64,000 bases of DNA from Bacillus sp. (in: firmicutes). GTDB taxonomy: Bacteria; Bacillota; Bacilli; Bacillales; Salisediminibacteriaceae. The notes below the pieces were generated by a model. It was given only the letters and a program-made list of their open reading frames with translations, searched no databases and was not told the origin of the DNA. Below, in pieces: positions 16,920-25,787 of this stretch (the first letter of the stretch is position 1; each line of letters opens with the position of its first letter). The position numbers were made by a program, and so were the translations under genes. Location of the stretch: NCBI GenBank assembly GCA_021208645.1, contig JAJOJL010000040.1, forward strand, positions 16,197 through 80,196, given 5' to 3'.

Positions 16920-17017
16920 TTTAGTAATTATTTTATTTGAATGGACTGACCCTTACTATTTTACCTTTTATCATGGAATGTTATCCAAATCTCTTGTTTA
17001 CCTGTTTATTCCATACC

Positions 17018-17528
17018 TCATATGTATATTGCCATTAATTCTTCATCCCAGTATTGCCCTTTATATTTAAAGGCCTGTTTCTCTACACCATACGTTTGAA
17101 AACCTAGTGTAGAATAAAACTGTTTAGCTTTTTGGTTGCTTGTTACAACCATTAATTGAAGTTGCTCAAGGTTTCTTTTTTTTACTGTCTTCGATAATTG
17201 CTTCCATCAAACGCTTCCCAATCCCCTGCCCCCTCACGGTCTTGGACACATACATTCCCAATAAACTTCCCTTGTGTTTCATTTTTTCTAAGGGAAACCT
17301 CCTTACAGTAGCAACGGCAGCTAACCTCCCGTCTACAAATGCACCATAAGTGGCCATTCCTTCTCCCGTAATGAATGATTTTATATTTTGTTTCGGATCA
17401 TCACCAGTTAATGTTTCTTCAAGGGTTGCCGCAAATGCTTCCGGGTTGTTTTGTAAAGCTTCTAGTCGAAGTAGCCAATATATATTAATATCTTCTTCTG
17501 TCAAAATTTTCACTTCCATACTCGCCAT
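17018..17528 (-). pseudogene. GNAT acetyltransferase, frameshifted
   Basis: Acetyl-CoA-dependent N-acetyltransferase of unknown substrate. From ATG 17528 the first frame carries LTEEDINIYWLLRLEALQNN, the beta-strand core and the acetyl-CoA loop VRGQGIGKRLMEAIIEDS, then stops at KKKKP. In the T8 run at 17176-17183 one base is in excess; with seven the protein continues RNLEQLQLMVVTSNQKAKQFYSTLGF (N and Y typical of the GNAT C-terminus) to a stop at 17018, 169 residues. Sequence error in a homopolymer is the simplest reading. It follows the LysR gene closely on the same strand. Confidence 0.8.
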
Positions 17529-17548
17529 TAATCTCCATCTCCCATGTC

Positions 17549-18401
17549 CTATAAAAGATTTTGAATAGATAAAAAAGCCTTCACTTGTGGAAGAGTTTCA
17601 GACTCCTTAGAATAAGTAATCCATGTTTCCCTCGTTAAAGGATTACCGTCTACAAACAAAGGATTTTTGTCATAACCTTCTTCCCCTAAATCGGAGATAG
17701 CGCTTTGGGGGAGGACGGCAATCCCAATCCCTTTTTTCATTAATTGCTTACAGGTCTCTATTTGGTCCACTTTTATAATTTGTGAAAATTTAAATTCATC
17801 ATTGTCCATAAGCCATTTGCTCACTAATGATTGAAGTGTTTCGTCCCCTTCAAAAACAATAAGGGGACGGCTCGAATCGACGATTGGATCACCGCTGTGT
17901 TTCTTAATGAGATATAATTGATCACTTAAAAAGTGGTGACAAGGTTGTGTTTTGATTTTTTCTCCCCTAAAAATGGTTATATGGAAATTTTTAATGCTTC
18001 TTCGTATTTCTTGACTTAATCCTGTCGTTAGCTGCAATTGAACTTTCGGGTATTTTTTTTATGTATTTTTCCAAAAGATTAGGAAGTACGTAAAGGCCAA
18101 CAACTGAGGAAACACCCAGAGATAAACTGCCCCCTACTTCCTTTTCCAAAGCTGCTAATTCATTTTTTAATTGGGCTTCCTTGAGTAATAGCTCCTCACC
18201 GTGAGCAACCACCTTTTCCCCAGCAGGTGTGATCATTAACTGCCTCGGTGTACGAATAAACATTTCTACACCCCAAGTTTGTTCAATTTGCTTTAAACGT
18301 TGACTTATTGCAGGCTGTGAAATCATCAGTCTCTCCGCTGCCCCCTTAACAGTCCCTGCTTTATGTAAGGTAACTAAAACTTCATAATCCTCTACCTTCA
18401 T
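17549..18401 (-). pseudogene. LysR-family regulator, frameshifted
   Basis: Transcription regulator: N-terminal winged helix (MKVEDYEVLVTLHKAGTVKG, then ISQPAISQRLKQIE, residues about 1-60) and a two-lobed effector-binding domain (GLSQEIRRSI, KKGIGIAVLPQSAI). The two domains are in different frames that part at the T8 run 18053-18060. With one base fewer the text reads LEKYIKKYPKVQLQLTTGLSQ and gives a normal 283-residue protein. ATG 18401 with GAGGG upstream is the natural start; longer openings lead into repeat sequence. The GNAT gene follows 20 bases on, and the two may be cotranscribed. Target unknown. Confidence 0.82.
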
Positions 18402-18483
18402 TACCCAATCACACCCTCTGTTTAAATTCCTCTTATAGATTCTTTTTTTCAAAACAACTATGGCTTTACAGCCACTACCATGA

Positions 18484-18568
18484 CAGGAACGCAGCCGTTG
18501 CATTCTATTTAGAGCTGACAGGAGGGGGTTTCTCCTGCCCAGCAAGCGACGAGCAAAACCATTGCCAA
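18484..18568. repeat. dispersed intergenic repeat, copy 2
   Basis: Related to 5978-6066: GCAGCCGTTGCATTC, then the stem CAGGAGGGGG/TCTCCTG, then AGCGACGAGCAAAACCATTG. Roughly 70 percent alike by eye. It sits between the LysR gene and a gene-free stretch. Confidence 0.6.
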
Positions 18569-18804
18569 TTCAAATTAACAATCTCTTATACAAAATAATA
18601 ACAAAATTACTGTTACCTTATACAGTATTTTGTTATACAATTTTTTCTGGATTTGCTTATTCCTGTAATACGTGCTATACTAAGCCCTGTCTTCGCAAAG
18701 AATATTATGATTTTGCTTTTTCGAAAATAATTTATAGATATAACAGAAGGAATCTAGTCAACATTAATTGTTTCGATATATATTTTAGTATCTTGATTTA
18801 ACTC

Positions 18805-18982
18805 TGAGTTCCTTATTTTCACTGGAACGGTCTCGGAGCCGTAAGGACGAAAGAGTAGGTAGGGCTTTCGTTATTTAAGTTTTCAGCAGTAATTTAATGA
18901 TCTACCGCGGCAAAATAATTTTTAAAGTAACGTCATAATAAACGAGGGTAAACTACTTCCAAGGTGGTTTACCCTTTTTATA
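18805..18982 (+). ncRNA. possible structured RNA ending in a terminator
   Basis: Part of a 700-base gap without genes. Three stems follow each other: GTTCC/GGAAC (about 18809-18827), ACGG/CCGT (about 18826-18842) and ACGAAAG/CTTTCGT (about 18847-18871). An intrinsic terminator then comes at 18944-18980 (GGGTAAACTA against TGGTTTACCC, then TTTTT). There is no plus-strand gene before it for that terminator to serve, and the next gene starts at 19110. This suggests a short RNA or a leader with premature termination. GACGAAAGAGTAGG recalls the base of a T-box stem I, but no specifier or antiterminator sequence is seen. Class unknown. Confidence 0.35.
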
Positions 18983-19109
18983 ATACGAGTTATTCATTTT
19001 CATGCTCTATCAAAGGTATAATAACAGAAATGGACTTTTACACAGATACCCTATAATTGTGCGTCGCATAACAAAGTTTACATAGTACACAGAAGGGAAG
19101 TAGGTTTCA

Positions 19110-19676
19110 ATGATGAAAAAAGTTTGCATTTTTTGTGGTTCTAGCTTCGGAAACAATGAGATTTATAAAGAAGAAGCGTATAAGCTAGGAAGGTTTCTTG
19201 GAGAAAACAAACTGGATTTAATTTACGGCGGAGGTAACGTCGGCTTGATGGGGATATTATCAAAAACAGCCATTGAGCATGGCAGCAACGTGACTGGCGT
19301 CATTCCCCAAAAAATCTATGATCAGGTGGAGCATATTGAGTTAAGTGATTTGCATATTGTTGAAACAATGCATGAGCGAAAAAGCAAAATGTATGAGTTA
19401 GCTGACGGGTTTATCTCCCTGCCTGGTGGAATTGGTACCTTGGAAGAGATCGCAGAAATTCTCACTTGGCAGCAAATCGGTTATCACCATAAACCAATAG
19501 GTATTCTAAATATTAATAATTTCTATAACCCATTCCGGGATATGCTTCTCCATATGGAACGGGAAGGGTTTTTAAGACGGGAATTTTTTGACACGTTAAT
19601 TGTGCAAGATAACGTCCCTGCACTGTTAGAGAAAATGAACATATTCCAACCAACTCTTCGTAGCAAATGGGATTAG
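19110..19676 (+). CDS. LOG-family nucleoside 5'-monophosphate phosphoribohydrolase
   Basis: Rossmann-like protein of the TIGR00730/YvdD group; plant LOG relatives release cytokinins, and bacterial ones hydrolyse AMP or similar nucleotides. The family signature is clear: CIFCGSSFG near residue 6, YGGGNVGLMG near 40, and the catalytic PGGIGTLEE near 106, preceded by MHERKSKMYE. The 188 residues are standard. ATG 19110 (or the next codon) follows GAAGGGAAG. Single gene with a shared bidirectional terminator. Physiological substrate unknown. Confidence 0.9.
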   Translation: MMKKVCIFCGSSFGNNEIYKEEAYKLGRFLGENKLDLIYGGGNVGLMGILSKTAIEHGSNVTGVIPQKIYDQVEHIELSDLHIVETMHERKSKMYELADGFISLPGGIGTLEEIAEILTWQQIGYHHKPIGILNINNFYNPFRDMLLHMEREGFLRREFFDTLIVQDNVPALLEKMNIFQPTLRSKWD

Positions 19677-19694
19677 TTTTTCAATAATCAAAAT

Positions 19695-19731
19695 AACAGG
19701 GTCACCAAAACGAATACACGGTGACCCTGTT
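19695..19731. terminator. bidirectional terminator between LOG gene and arsA
   Basis: AACAGGGTCACC (19695-19706) pairs exactly with GGTGACCCTGTT (19720-19731), T-runs on both sides. Confidence 0.9.
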
Positions 19732-19735
19732 TTAT

Positions 19736-21511
19736 TTACCTCCCGTTCAGAATGCGTCCCAATCCTTCAACTCCTATTACATCTTCTGTAATCCACGGTA
19801 TCAAGGCGACATTTTTCTCCTTTTCACTGACAACATATTTTATCCAGTTTGTCTCCCCTTCACCTCTCGCCTGTAGTAATGGATCCTGTGTAGAGGAGGC
19901 AAAGAAACTTTGATTTATTACCCACCAACTTGAGTCGATCCCTGCCCTTACCAAATCCTCTTCTAACCGCGCCGCTTCCAGTACAGGAGTAGCTTCTGGT
20001 AAAGTCACAATTACAACATCTGTTTCCTCCCTATTTCTAAGGCGTGGCAACAATTTTTTTACAGAAGAAGGAATGTCTCCAGTTGACCGTTCGATTTCAG
20101 AAAAATATGATTGGGAAGCATCTAATAGAAGTAATGTATGACCCGTTGGAGCCGTATCAATGACGACGAACTCATGGTCTGACCTTTCCACCACCTGTGC
20201 AAAAGCCCTAAAAACAGCAATCTCTTCCGTACAGGGAGACATTAAATCCTCTTCTAAATAAGCGAGGGCTTCTTCATCTAATGACTCTTCTCCCTTAGCC
20301 AACACCTCTGTCCGATACTTAGCCACTTCTTCTTCGGGATCTATTCTGCTCATGGTCAGGAACTCTCCCAACTTGTCACCTCGCAAAACATGAGTTAAAT
20401 GGGCTGCAGGGTCTGTTGTTGTTAAGTGGACCTTCTTACCTTTACTAGCAAGGCCAATGGCGATAGTAGCAGCAATAGTTGTTTTACCGACACCACCCTT
20501 TCCCATGGTCATAACAACGCCGTTCGTTTTTTCTCCCAATCTATCTACGAGTACATGTAAGCTAGAAAAATCCCTAACCTTTTCTGCATCTGATCCTCTT
20601 CTTTTGTTATCAAACCTTTCCAACTTCATAAAATTCCTTAAGGATTCTACCCCCGTTAACACATAGGAGATATATGGAAACTGATAGATCGGTATTTCAG
20701 TCAGATGTTCATCAATACTTCCCATTGCATCCCTTTGTTTATTATGAAAAGCTTGTGCCACAAGGTCATGCTCATTCACAGGCTCAAAAACACCGTTCAT
20801 GACAAGTACTTGATTGGTTATTCCTAGCTCCAACAACTCCTTCGATGCCCTAGTACTTTCTGTGAGAGAAGAAGGATCTGGCCGAGTGACAAGGACCATG
20901 GTTGTTACTTCAGGATTCCCTAAGGCGTCGACAGTTTTACTATAAAGGGATTTCTTCTCGCCTAGTCCTGACAATGGACCTAAACACGAGGCACCATGGG
21001 TACTTTCTTCAATGAACCCTGACCATGCTGTCGGCAGTTGAAGTAAACGTAATGTATGTCCCGTTGGAGCCGTGTCAAAGATAATATGATCATACTCCGA
21101 TACATCGCTTTTCGTTAATAACGTCGCAAATTCATCAAAAGCAGCTATCTCGACTGTACATGCACCAGATAGCTGTTCCTCCATTTGTGCAACAACAGCT
21201 TGGGGCAGTTTCTCTCGATAAGGTCCTACTATTTTTTCCCGATAGGTTGCGGCGGCTGCTACTGGATCCAGATTTACCGCTGATAAATTCGGTACGAATG
21301 GAACTTTTCGAATTACAGCGTCTATGTCCATTTCAAACACATCTTGCAAATTAGATGCTGGGTCTGTACTTACAATGAGAACCTGTTTCCCCATTTCCCC
21401 TAATGCTACTGCTGTAGCGGCGGCGATGGAGGTTTTACCAACACCGCCCTTTCCTGTGAAAAAAATATACGGGGTTCTTATTACTTGATTAACTTCAAAT
21501 GCTGGATACAT
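19736..21511 (-). CDS. arsA: ArsA arsenical pump-driving ATPase
   Basis: Cytoplasmic ATPase that drives arsenite export through the membrane carrier. Two homologous halves, each with a P-loop: TGKGGVGKTS near residue 18 and MGKGGVGKTT near 335, each followed by the DTAPTGHTLRLL or DTAPTGHTLLLL signal-transduction motif (near 150 and 455). The frame opens 29 codons earlier, inside arsD; ATG 21511 (MYPAFEV) behind AAGGTG gives 591 residues, the usual ArsA length. The arsD end overlaps only the upstream part. Last gene of the ars operon. Confidence 0.95.
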   Translation of the reverse strand: MYPAFEVNQVIRTPYIFFTGKGGVGKTSIAAATAVALGEMGKQVLIVSTDPASNLQDVFEMDIDAVIRKVPFVPNLSAVNLDPVAAAATYREKIVGPYREKLPQAVVAQMEEQLSGACTVEIAAFDEFATLLTKSDVSEYDHIIFDTAPTGHTLRLLQLPTAWSGFIEESTHGASCLGPLSGLGEKKSLYSKTVDALGNPEVTTMVLVTRPDPSSLTESTRASKELLELGITNQVLVMNGVFEPVNEHDLVAQAFHNKQRDAMGSIDEHLTEIPIYQFPYISYVLTGVESLRNFMKLERFDNKRRGSDAEKVRDFSSLHVLVDRLGEKTNGVVMTMGKGGVGKTTIAATIAIGLASKGKKVHLTTTDPAAHLTHVLRGDKLGEFLTMSRIDPEEEVAKYRTEVLAKGEESLDEEALAYLEEDLMSPCTEEIAVFRAFAQVVERSDHEFVVIDTAPTGHTLLLLDASQSYFSEIERSTGDIPSSVKKLLPRLRNREETDVVIVTLPEATPVLEAARLEEDLVRAGIDSSWWVINQSFFASSTQDPLLQARGEGETNWIKYVVSEKEKNVALIPWITEDVIGVEGLGRILNGR

Positions 21512-21528
21512 TTTTTGCACCTTCTTCT

Positions 21529-21885
21529 TTAAAGCAGGGAAATGTTCTTCCCCTTTTTTGGTTTTTTCTCTAATTCCGCCGCGTCTAGTCCTGTCCACTC
21601 AGCAAATTTTTCGTTCAATGGATAGCTGCCAACACTTTCTACTTTTCCATCTACCATTACTAACGGAAGGGCATCGGTTCCTTTTTCCTCTAAGAGTTGC
21701 TGAACTGTCGTATTTTCTACGAATGCATGCGGTTCACTGGCAAGGTTAAAACGTTTAATATCCATCCCCTTTTTCTCTAGAAGAAATACTGTCGAGGCAA
21801 CTCTCACCAATTCTGGGTCTACACTAGGGCCACACACACCTGTTGGACAGCATAATGCAGGATCATAAATTCGTATTTTCTTCAT
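21529..21885 (-). CDS. arsD: ArsD arsenic metallochaperone
   Basis: Carries As(III) to ArsA and raises its affinity. The thioredoxin-like fold begins MKKIRIYDPALCCPTGVCG: the three metalloid-binding cysteines Cys12, Cys13 and Cys18 are present, while the extra C-terminal cysteine pairs known from the plasmid R773 protein are absent. ATG 21885 follows GGAGGGGAG; the longer opening is not needed. 118 residues. It lies between arsC and arsA, the usual arsDA pairing. Confidence 0.93.
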   Translation of the reverse strand: MKKIRIYDPALCCPTGVCGPSVDPELVRVASTVFLLEKKGMDIKRFNLASEPHAFVENTTVQQLLEEKGTDALPLVMVDGKVESVGSYPLNEKFAEWTGLDAAELEKKPKKGKNISLL

Positions 21886-21961
21886 AAATATATCTCCCCT
21901 CCTTTGAATTGGAAAAAGAGTCCCTCTATACTGAGGTCCTCCGCTTCCAATGAGTAGTGTA

Positions 21962-22381
21962 TTATTTACCAGTCTCCGCAAAAGTTTTAATTCTTTCTCC
22001 TATTTCATTGCGAACCCGTTGGAAAACAGCCCATTTTTCCTCTTCAGTACCCTCTGCTTTTGCAGGGTCATCGAAGCCCCAATGAACCCTTTCTTTATTT
22101 GGTGGTGTTGCTGGACAAACGTCATTTGCATGGCCACACAAAGTCACGACCAAATCTGCCTTTTCTAGAATGGATTTATCAATTGTGTCCGATGTTTGGT
22201 CAGTTATATCGATCCCTACCTCTTCCATTGCTTTTACAGCCTTTGGGTTAACGCCGTGGGCTTCGATTCCCGCTGAATACACATTGTATTTAGCACCTAA
22301 GTATTTTTTCCCCCACGCTTCTGCCATTTGGCTTCGGCAGGAATTACCTGTACATAAGAAATAAATAATTGGTTTGGTCAT
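21962..22381 (-). CDS. arsC: arsenate reductase ArsC, thioredoxin-coupled type
   Basis: Reduces arsenate to arsenite by the low-molecular-weight phosphatase mechanism. The P-loop [14 protein letters not shown] places Cys10 and Arg16, and the redox pair is [15 protein letters not shown] (Cys82, Cys89). Asp in WGFDDPA is the general acid. 139 residues, same as B. subtilis ArsC. ATG 22381 follows AAAGGAG. Between the arsenite carrier and arsD in the operon. Confidence 0.96.
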   Translation of the reverse strand: MTKPIIYFLCTGNSCRSQMAEAWGKKYLGAKYNVYSAGIEAHGVNPKAVKAMEEVGIDITDQTSDTIDKSILEKADLVVTLCGHANDVCPATPPNKERVHWGFDDPAKAEGTEEEKWAVFQRVRNEIGERIKTFAETGK

Positions 22382-22412
22382 GGTTGAAAACTCCTTTTTT
22401 TGATTTAAGTCG

Positions 22413-23487
22413 CTATGCTTCTTTTGGAAACCAGTGTTTTGTTTTGTTGGCTATGCGTACTAAGTAAAGCATTAATGGAACTTCTACGAGTACCCCTACC
22501 ACGGTCACTAATGCAGCTGCAGAATCAATACCGAAGAGGGCAATGGCTACCGCTACTGCTAGTTCGAAGAAATTACTTGTTCCAATCATGGCAGCTGGTG
22601 CCGCAATACTATGCTTGATTTTCCACCATTTTGCCCAAAAATACGCAACGACAAAGATGAAAAAGGTTTGAATAATTAACGGAACTGAAATCAAGCCAAT
22701 ATGGAATGGGTTATTGATGATGACATCTCCTTGGAATGAGAACAAAATAACCAAAGTCAATAAAAAGGCCAATGATAGTAAATTTGCCAGCCTTCTTTAG
22801 ATAAACATTCTCAAACCAATCTAATCCTTTATATTTAACTAGCATCACCCGGGATAAATAACCGGCAGCTAACGGTATAACAATAAATAAGAACACGGAT
22901 AAAAACACTGTCTCTAACGGAATAACAAAATTGTTAATTCTTAAAAGCAATGCAACAATGGGACCGTAGGCAAAAATAAGAATAATGTCATTGACAGATA
23001 CTTGTACTAAAGTATAGCCTGCATCCCCTTTTGTTAAATAGCTCCATACAAACACCATTGCCGTACAAGGCGCTGCTCCTAACAATACGGCTCCCGCAAT
23101 ATAATCATTTGCTAAGCTTTCAGGAATAAACGGACTGAAAATAACTTTATAAAATACCCAGGCAAAGAAAAACATCGTAAAAGGTTTTATCAGCCAGTTT
23201 ACAACGAGAGTTACGACAAGACCCTTTGGCTGTTTTCCAGCGTTAACGATGCTGGAAAAATCGACCTTGGCCATCATCGGATAGATCATTAGCCAAATTA
23301 AAATAGCAACTGGGATGGATACATTGTAGTATTCGAATTGACTCAACGTGTTCGGTACTGCCGGAAGCCATTGTCCAACGGCAATACCAACAATAATACA
23401 AAGGGCAACCCAAATGGTTAAATAGCGTTCGAAAAAACTTAAGCCCTGACCTTTTCCTTCATCTACTTCCTTATTCAAATCCTTCAC
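22413..23487 (-). pseudogene. acr3: ACR3-type arsenite efflux permease, frameshifted
   Basis: Ten-helix antiporter of the bile/arsenite/riboflavin transporter superfamily that exports arsenite. From ATG 23487 the first frame gives the family core, including GAAPCTAMVFVWSYL near residue 125 with the essential cysteine and VNDIILIFAYGP. It then breaks at KFTIIGLF. In the A5 run 22762-22766 (T5 on the coding strand) one base is in excess; with four it continues [15 protein letters not shown] through the last three helices ([19 protein letters not shown]) to KEA, 357 residues in total. Probable sequence error, as the operon is otherwise intact. Confidence 0.85.
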
Positions 23488-23496
23488 CTTCCTCCA

Positions 23497-23826
23497 TTAG
23501 TTACAACAAATCCGTAACCCTTTTTGTTCTAGCTCCTTAATTTTTCCCTGTTGATCCGGTAGATGGTTCACTACCGATAACACAAGTGGATAGGCTTCTG
23601 CGTCTTTATTTAGACGATAAAAGATCCATTGCCCTTGACGTCGTTCTTTGATTAAGTTTGCTGTCTTTAACTTGCCAATATGCTGACTGATGGATGGTTG
23701 ACTCATCTGTAAAATTTCAACTAACTCGCAAACACAGCATTCATGTTTTGCCAATAAAGCTACTATTGTCAACCTTGTTTTATCACCTAACAGCTTAAAA
23801 ACCTTTGCTCCTTCATCCAGTGTCAC
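23497..23826 (-). CDS. arsR: ArsR arsenite-responsive repressor
   Basis: SmtB/ArsR winged-helix repressor that leaves DNA when As(III) binds. The alpha-3 metal site is ECCVCELVEIL (Cys pair typical ELCVCDL position), the recognition helix is QPSISQHIGKLKTANLI, and the ending has further cysteines (ICCN). The frame is open to ATG 23862, but that codon overlaps the -10 element; GTG 23826, five bases after AGGAG, gives 109 residues. First gene of arsR-acr3-arsC-arsD-arsA, with promoter and operator directly upstream. Confidence 0.93.
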   Translation of the reverse strand: MTLDEGAKVFKLLGDKTRLTIVALLAKHECCVCELVEILQMSQPSISQHIGKLKTANLIKERRQGQWIFYRLNKDAEAYPLVLSVVNHLPDQQGKIKELEQKGLRICCN

Positions 23827-23860
23827 TTTCACTCCTACCACCTCTTTTCTCTTCCACACC

Positions 23861-23889
23861 ATTATATAAGCATATAATTATATAATCAA
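23861..23889 (-). promoter_or_regulatory. ars operon promoter with embedded operator
   Basis: Minus-strand TTGATT (23884-23889) and TATAAT (23861-23866) are 17 bases apart. Inverted arms ATTATATAA (23861-23869) and TTATATAAT (23878-23886) span the whole promoter, as expected for an ArsR operator. Confidence 0.75.
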
Positions 23890-23937
23890 TTACATATACT
23901 AGAGTTAACAAATTCTTAATATTTGGTACTAAATACA

Positions 23938-23965
23938 GCCACCATCCAATTGGATGATGGCCAGT
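23938..23965 (-). terminator. hairpin after yteA-like gene
   Basis: GCCACCATCC and GGATGATGGC form a stem around AATT between the yteA-like gene and the ars operon. The following T-tract is weak. Confidence 0.5.
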
Positions 23966-23967
23966 CC

Positions 23968-24696
23968 TTAATCATAATTCTGTTCACTATTATATTCCAT
24001 CGTATTTGTAACATCGTTTTCGTCCAGATAATTCTCATAGTCCCGGTGATATACACTTATTCCAGAAAAGCTACCATCAATATTTGCCGTTGCAATATTT
24101 TCAACCTCTTCCACATATCCTACTGGCTCCCGCGATTCCACAAACATATTGTTGTAATCTTTTTCAGTATTATAAAAATCAGAAGGTGATTCCGAGCTCC
24201 CATAAACACTTACTGCCTGCCAAGCATCCTCTGCGTCAAAAAATGTCTCATTTCGAGGACTTTCATCATATTCAAATTCACCGAAGGCAGGAGCTAAAAT
24301 ATCCTCCTCCACCGGTCGGTTATCCGATACTTCATTTTTTTCTGTGTGTTTTATACATCTTTTCGTTTCTGGGACTACCTCTAGCCTTTCATAGGGAATA
24401 TCTTCCCCACAAACTTCACATTGACCATAGGTACCCTCATCTATCGCTTTCAGCGCTGCATCTGTCTCCTCAATTAATTGCTCAGAATGCTCATTTAGTG
24501 CCAAGTCCTTCTCCCGTTCATAAAGTTCCGTTCCTAAATCGCCAGGATGATTATCATAGCCGGAAAGTTCACTCATGGATTCCTTTACAAGTTCAAAGTC
24601 CATCCCGTAATGTTGGCCATCTAGTCGCTTTTCCGTTTCATTCTTCTGTTCCATTAACATTTCCTTGAGCTTATTTATTTGATCATTTGTAAGCAA
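23968..24696 (-). CDS. yteA: YteA-type DksA/TraR zinc-finger protein
   Basis: Sporulation-associated member of the DksA/TraR family (TIGR02890 group). Coiled-coil start with LTNDQINKLKEMLMEQKNE, the DNHPGDLGTELYEREKD motif near residue 50, then a zinc finger CEVCGEDIPYERL...RCIKH near 93-115, with Cys-x2-Cys and Cys-x2-His. A family-typical acidic C-terminus with FFDAEDAWQAVSVYGSSESP follows to 242 residues. The start is TTG 24696, seven bases after GGAGG. Presumed to bind RNA polymerase; role in spores not established. Single gene. Confidence 0.88.
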   Translation of the reverse strand: MLTNDQINKLKEMLMEQKNETEKRLDGQHYGMDFELVKESMSELSGYDNHPGDLGTELYEREKDLALNEHSEQLIEETDAALKAIDEGTYGQCEVCGEDIPYERLEVVPETKRCIKHTEKNEVSDNRPVEEDILAPAFGEFEYDESPRNETFFDAEDAWQAVSVYGSSESPSDFYNTEKDYNNMFVESREPVGYVEEVENIATANIDGSFSGISVYHRDYENYLDENDVTNTMEYNSEQNYD

Positions 24697-24815
24697 TGTT
24701 GCACCTCCAAAATAAAATTTTTCGGTACAAACTTAGTTTGCCTCCATATTGGATCAATTCACTACTAATATTTTGGCAGTACTCTTGCAGATTTAGGAAA
24801 AGGTATTACACCCAT

Positions 24816-25049
24816 CTAAATGGAGTTATTTTCATTTTGCTGTCTTAGTTCATCTTGAGCCAAGTCACGATTTGCTTCTTCTAAATTTTTGTGTTGATCT
24901 ACTGAATCTCCTGGATAATATTGATTTGTTTTTAAAGGATTGATGGAGCTTAAGTTTGTATGAATTGTAATTTCTTCATCCTCTGGGGCATTAGTTAACG
25001 TAACATTATCCGCTGCATAATTTTTTGTTAGTCTTTTCTTGTCGGCCAT
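24816..25049 (-). CDS. small hydrophilic protein, unknown
   Basis: Seventy-seven residues from ATG 25049 (MADKKRL), eight bases after GGAG; in-frame starts further up lie too close to or before the ribosome site. Highly polar, no cysteine and no membrane segment, with a TIHTNLSSINPLKTNQYYPG segment and a charged helical end. Composition resembles small spore-associated proteins of Bacillus, but I recognise no family. It is flanked by the yteA-like gene and another small gene on the same strand. Confidence 0.5.
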   Translation of the reverse strand: MADKKRLTKNYAADNVTLTNAPEDEEITIHTNLSSINPLKTNQYYPGDSVDQHKNLEEANRDLAQDELRQQNENNSI

Positions 25050-25129
25050 ATTCATATCTCCTATCATAAATGGTTTTTTGATTTGTCTGTTTTTCAAATT
25101 CTGACCAAGCTTCTAAAGCCAGTTATTTC

Positions 25130-25513
25130 TTATGCTTCCTTTTGAATATACTCGGCATCATAGCTGTTTTCCCCTGCGTGTACAACCAATAACGTATCAG
25201 CATAGCCCACCAACCGGTTTACTAACTCATCAGCAATGGCATATACAAGGGGGTGAAGCTTCGGTTCCCATAACTTGGAATCAGAAAAGATTATTGTCGT
25301 ATTAATGAATACATCCCGATTTCCTTGTAGTTCATAATGAATGATCACCTTACCTGCAGCACCACCTGTTTTTGGATCCTCATAATCCGGTAAAAAAACA
25401 TACCATTCCTCAGCAGTGGCAGACCGGAAATTCTTAGTGAAGGTCATCTGGGATATCTGGCTGTTTATCAGATTTTGTAATACAGGGTTTTTAATGTCAT
25501 TTATTTTGTCCAT
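25130..25513 (-). CDS. conserved-looking hypothetical protein
   Basis: 127 residues from ATG 25513, seven bases after GAGG; the longer opening into the upstream repeats has no ribosome site. Soluble alpha-beta protein: an N-terminal helix (NPVLQNLINSQIS), strands EEWYVFLPDYED and KVIIHYELQG, and a final helical part with HPLVYAIADELVNRLV. No recognised motif. Two TTGAC/GTCAA palindromes lie 130-200 bases upstream. Confidence 0.5.
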   Translation of the reverse strand: MDKINDIKNPVLQNLINSQISQMTFTKNFRSATAEEWYVFLPDYEDPKTGGAAGKVIIHYELQGNRDVFINTTIIFSDSKLWEPKLHPLVYAIADELVNRLVGYADTLLVVHAGENSYDAEYIQKEA

Positions 25514-25645
25514 CTTACTTACCTCATTCGATAATGGTGTTTTTGATAACAGCATAAAGACAAGTTCATATATATATTTTTGGAAAAATAAATATAAATC
25601 ATCCAACCTAAATAATGGAGATAATATGAGCTCCAAACTTCTATA

Positions 25646-25709
25646 TTGACACGTCAACACTCTTCCCACGCTCACCTGTCACTTCCTTCACCCGCTACTG
25701 ACACGTCAA
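25646..25709. repeat. pair of TTGAC-GTCAA palindromes
   Basis: TTGACACGTCAA at 25646-25657 and CTGACACGTCAA at 25698-25709, 52 bases apart, in the gap upstream of a hypothetical gene. Could be a regulator's paired site; nothing else marks this gap. Confidence 0.45.
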
Positions 25710-25745
25710 TACTTTTTCACAGGCATACCAGCATTTTGAGTTAAA

Positions 25746-25781
25746 AAAGGCCATCTCCATAGCAACGGAAACAGCCTTAAG
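25746..25781 (-). terminator. terminator of CotF-like gene
   Basis: On the minus strand AAGGCTGTTTCC and GGAGATGGCCTT form an imperfect stem followed by TTTTT. Confidence 0.6.
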
Positions 25782-25787
25782 CATATT

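Noticed and set aside
18562..18801. 79-codon open frame
   Set aside because: No ribosome site, begins inside the dispersed repeat, and its composition is that of random AT-rich DNA.
18805..18982. T-box leader
   Set aside because: Only the first bases resemble stem I; no specifier loop, no GGTGGNACCGCG antiterminator sequence, and the next gene is not an aminoacyl-tRNA or amino-acid gene.
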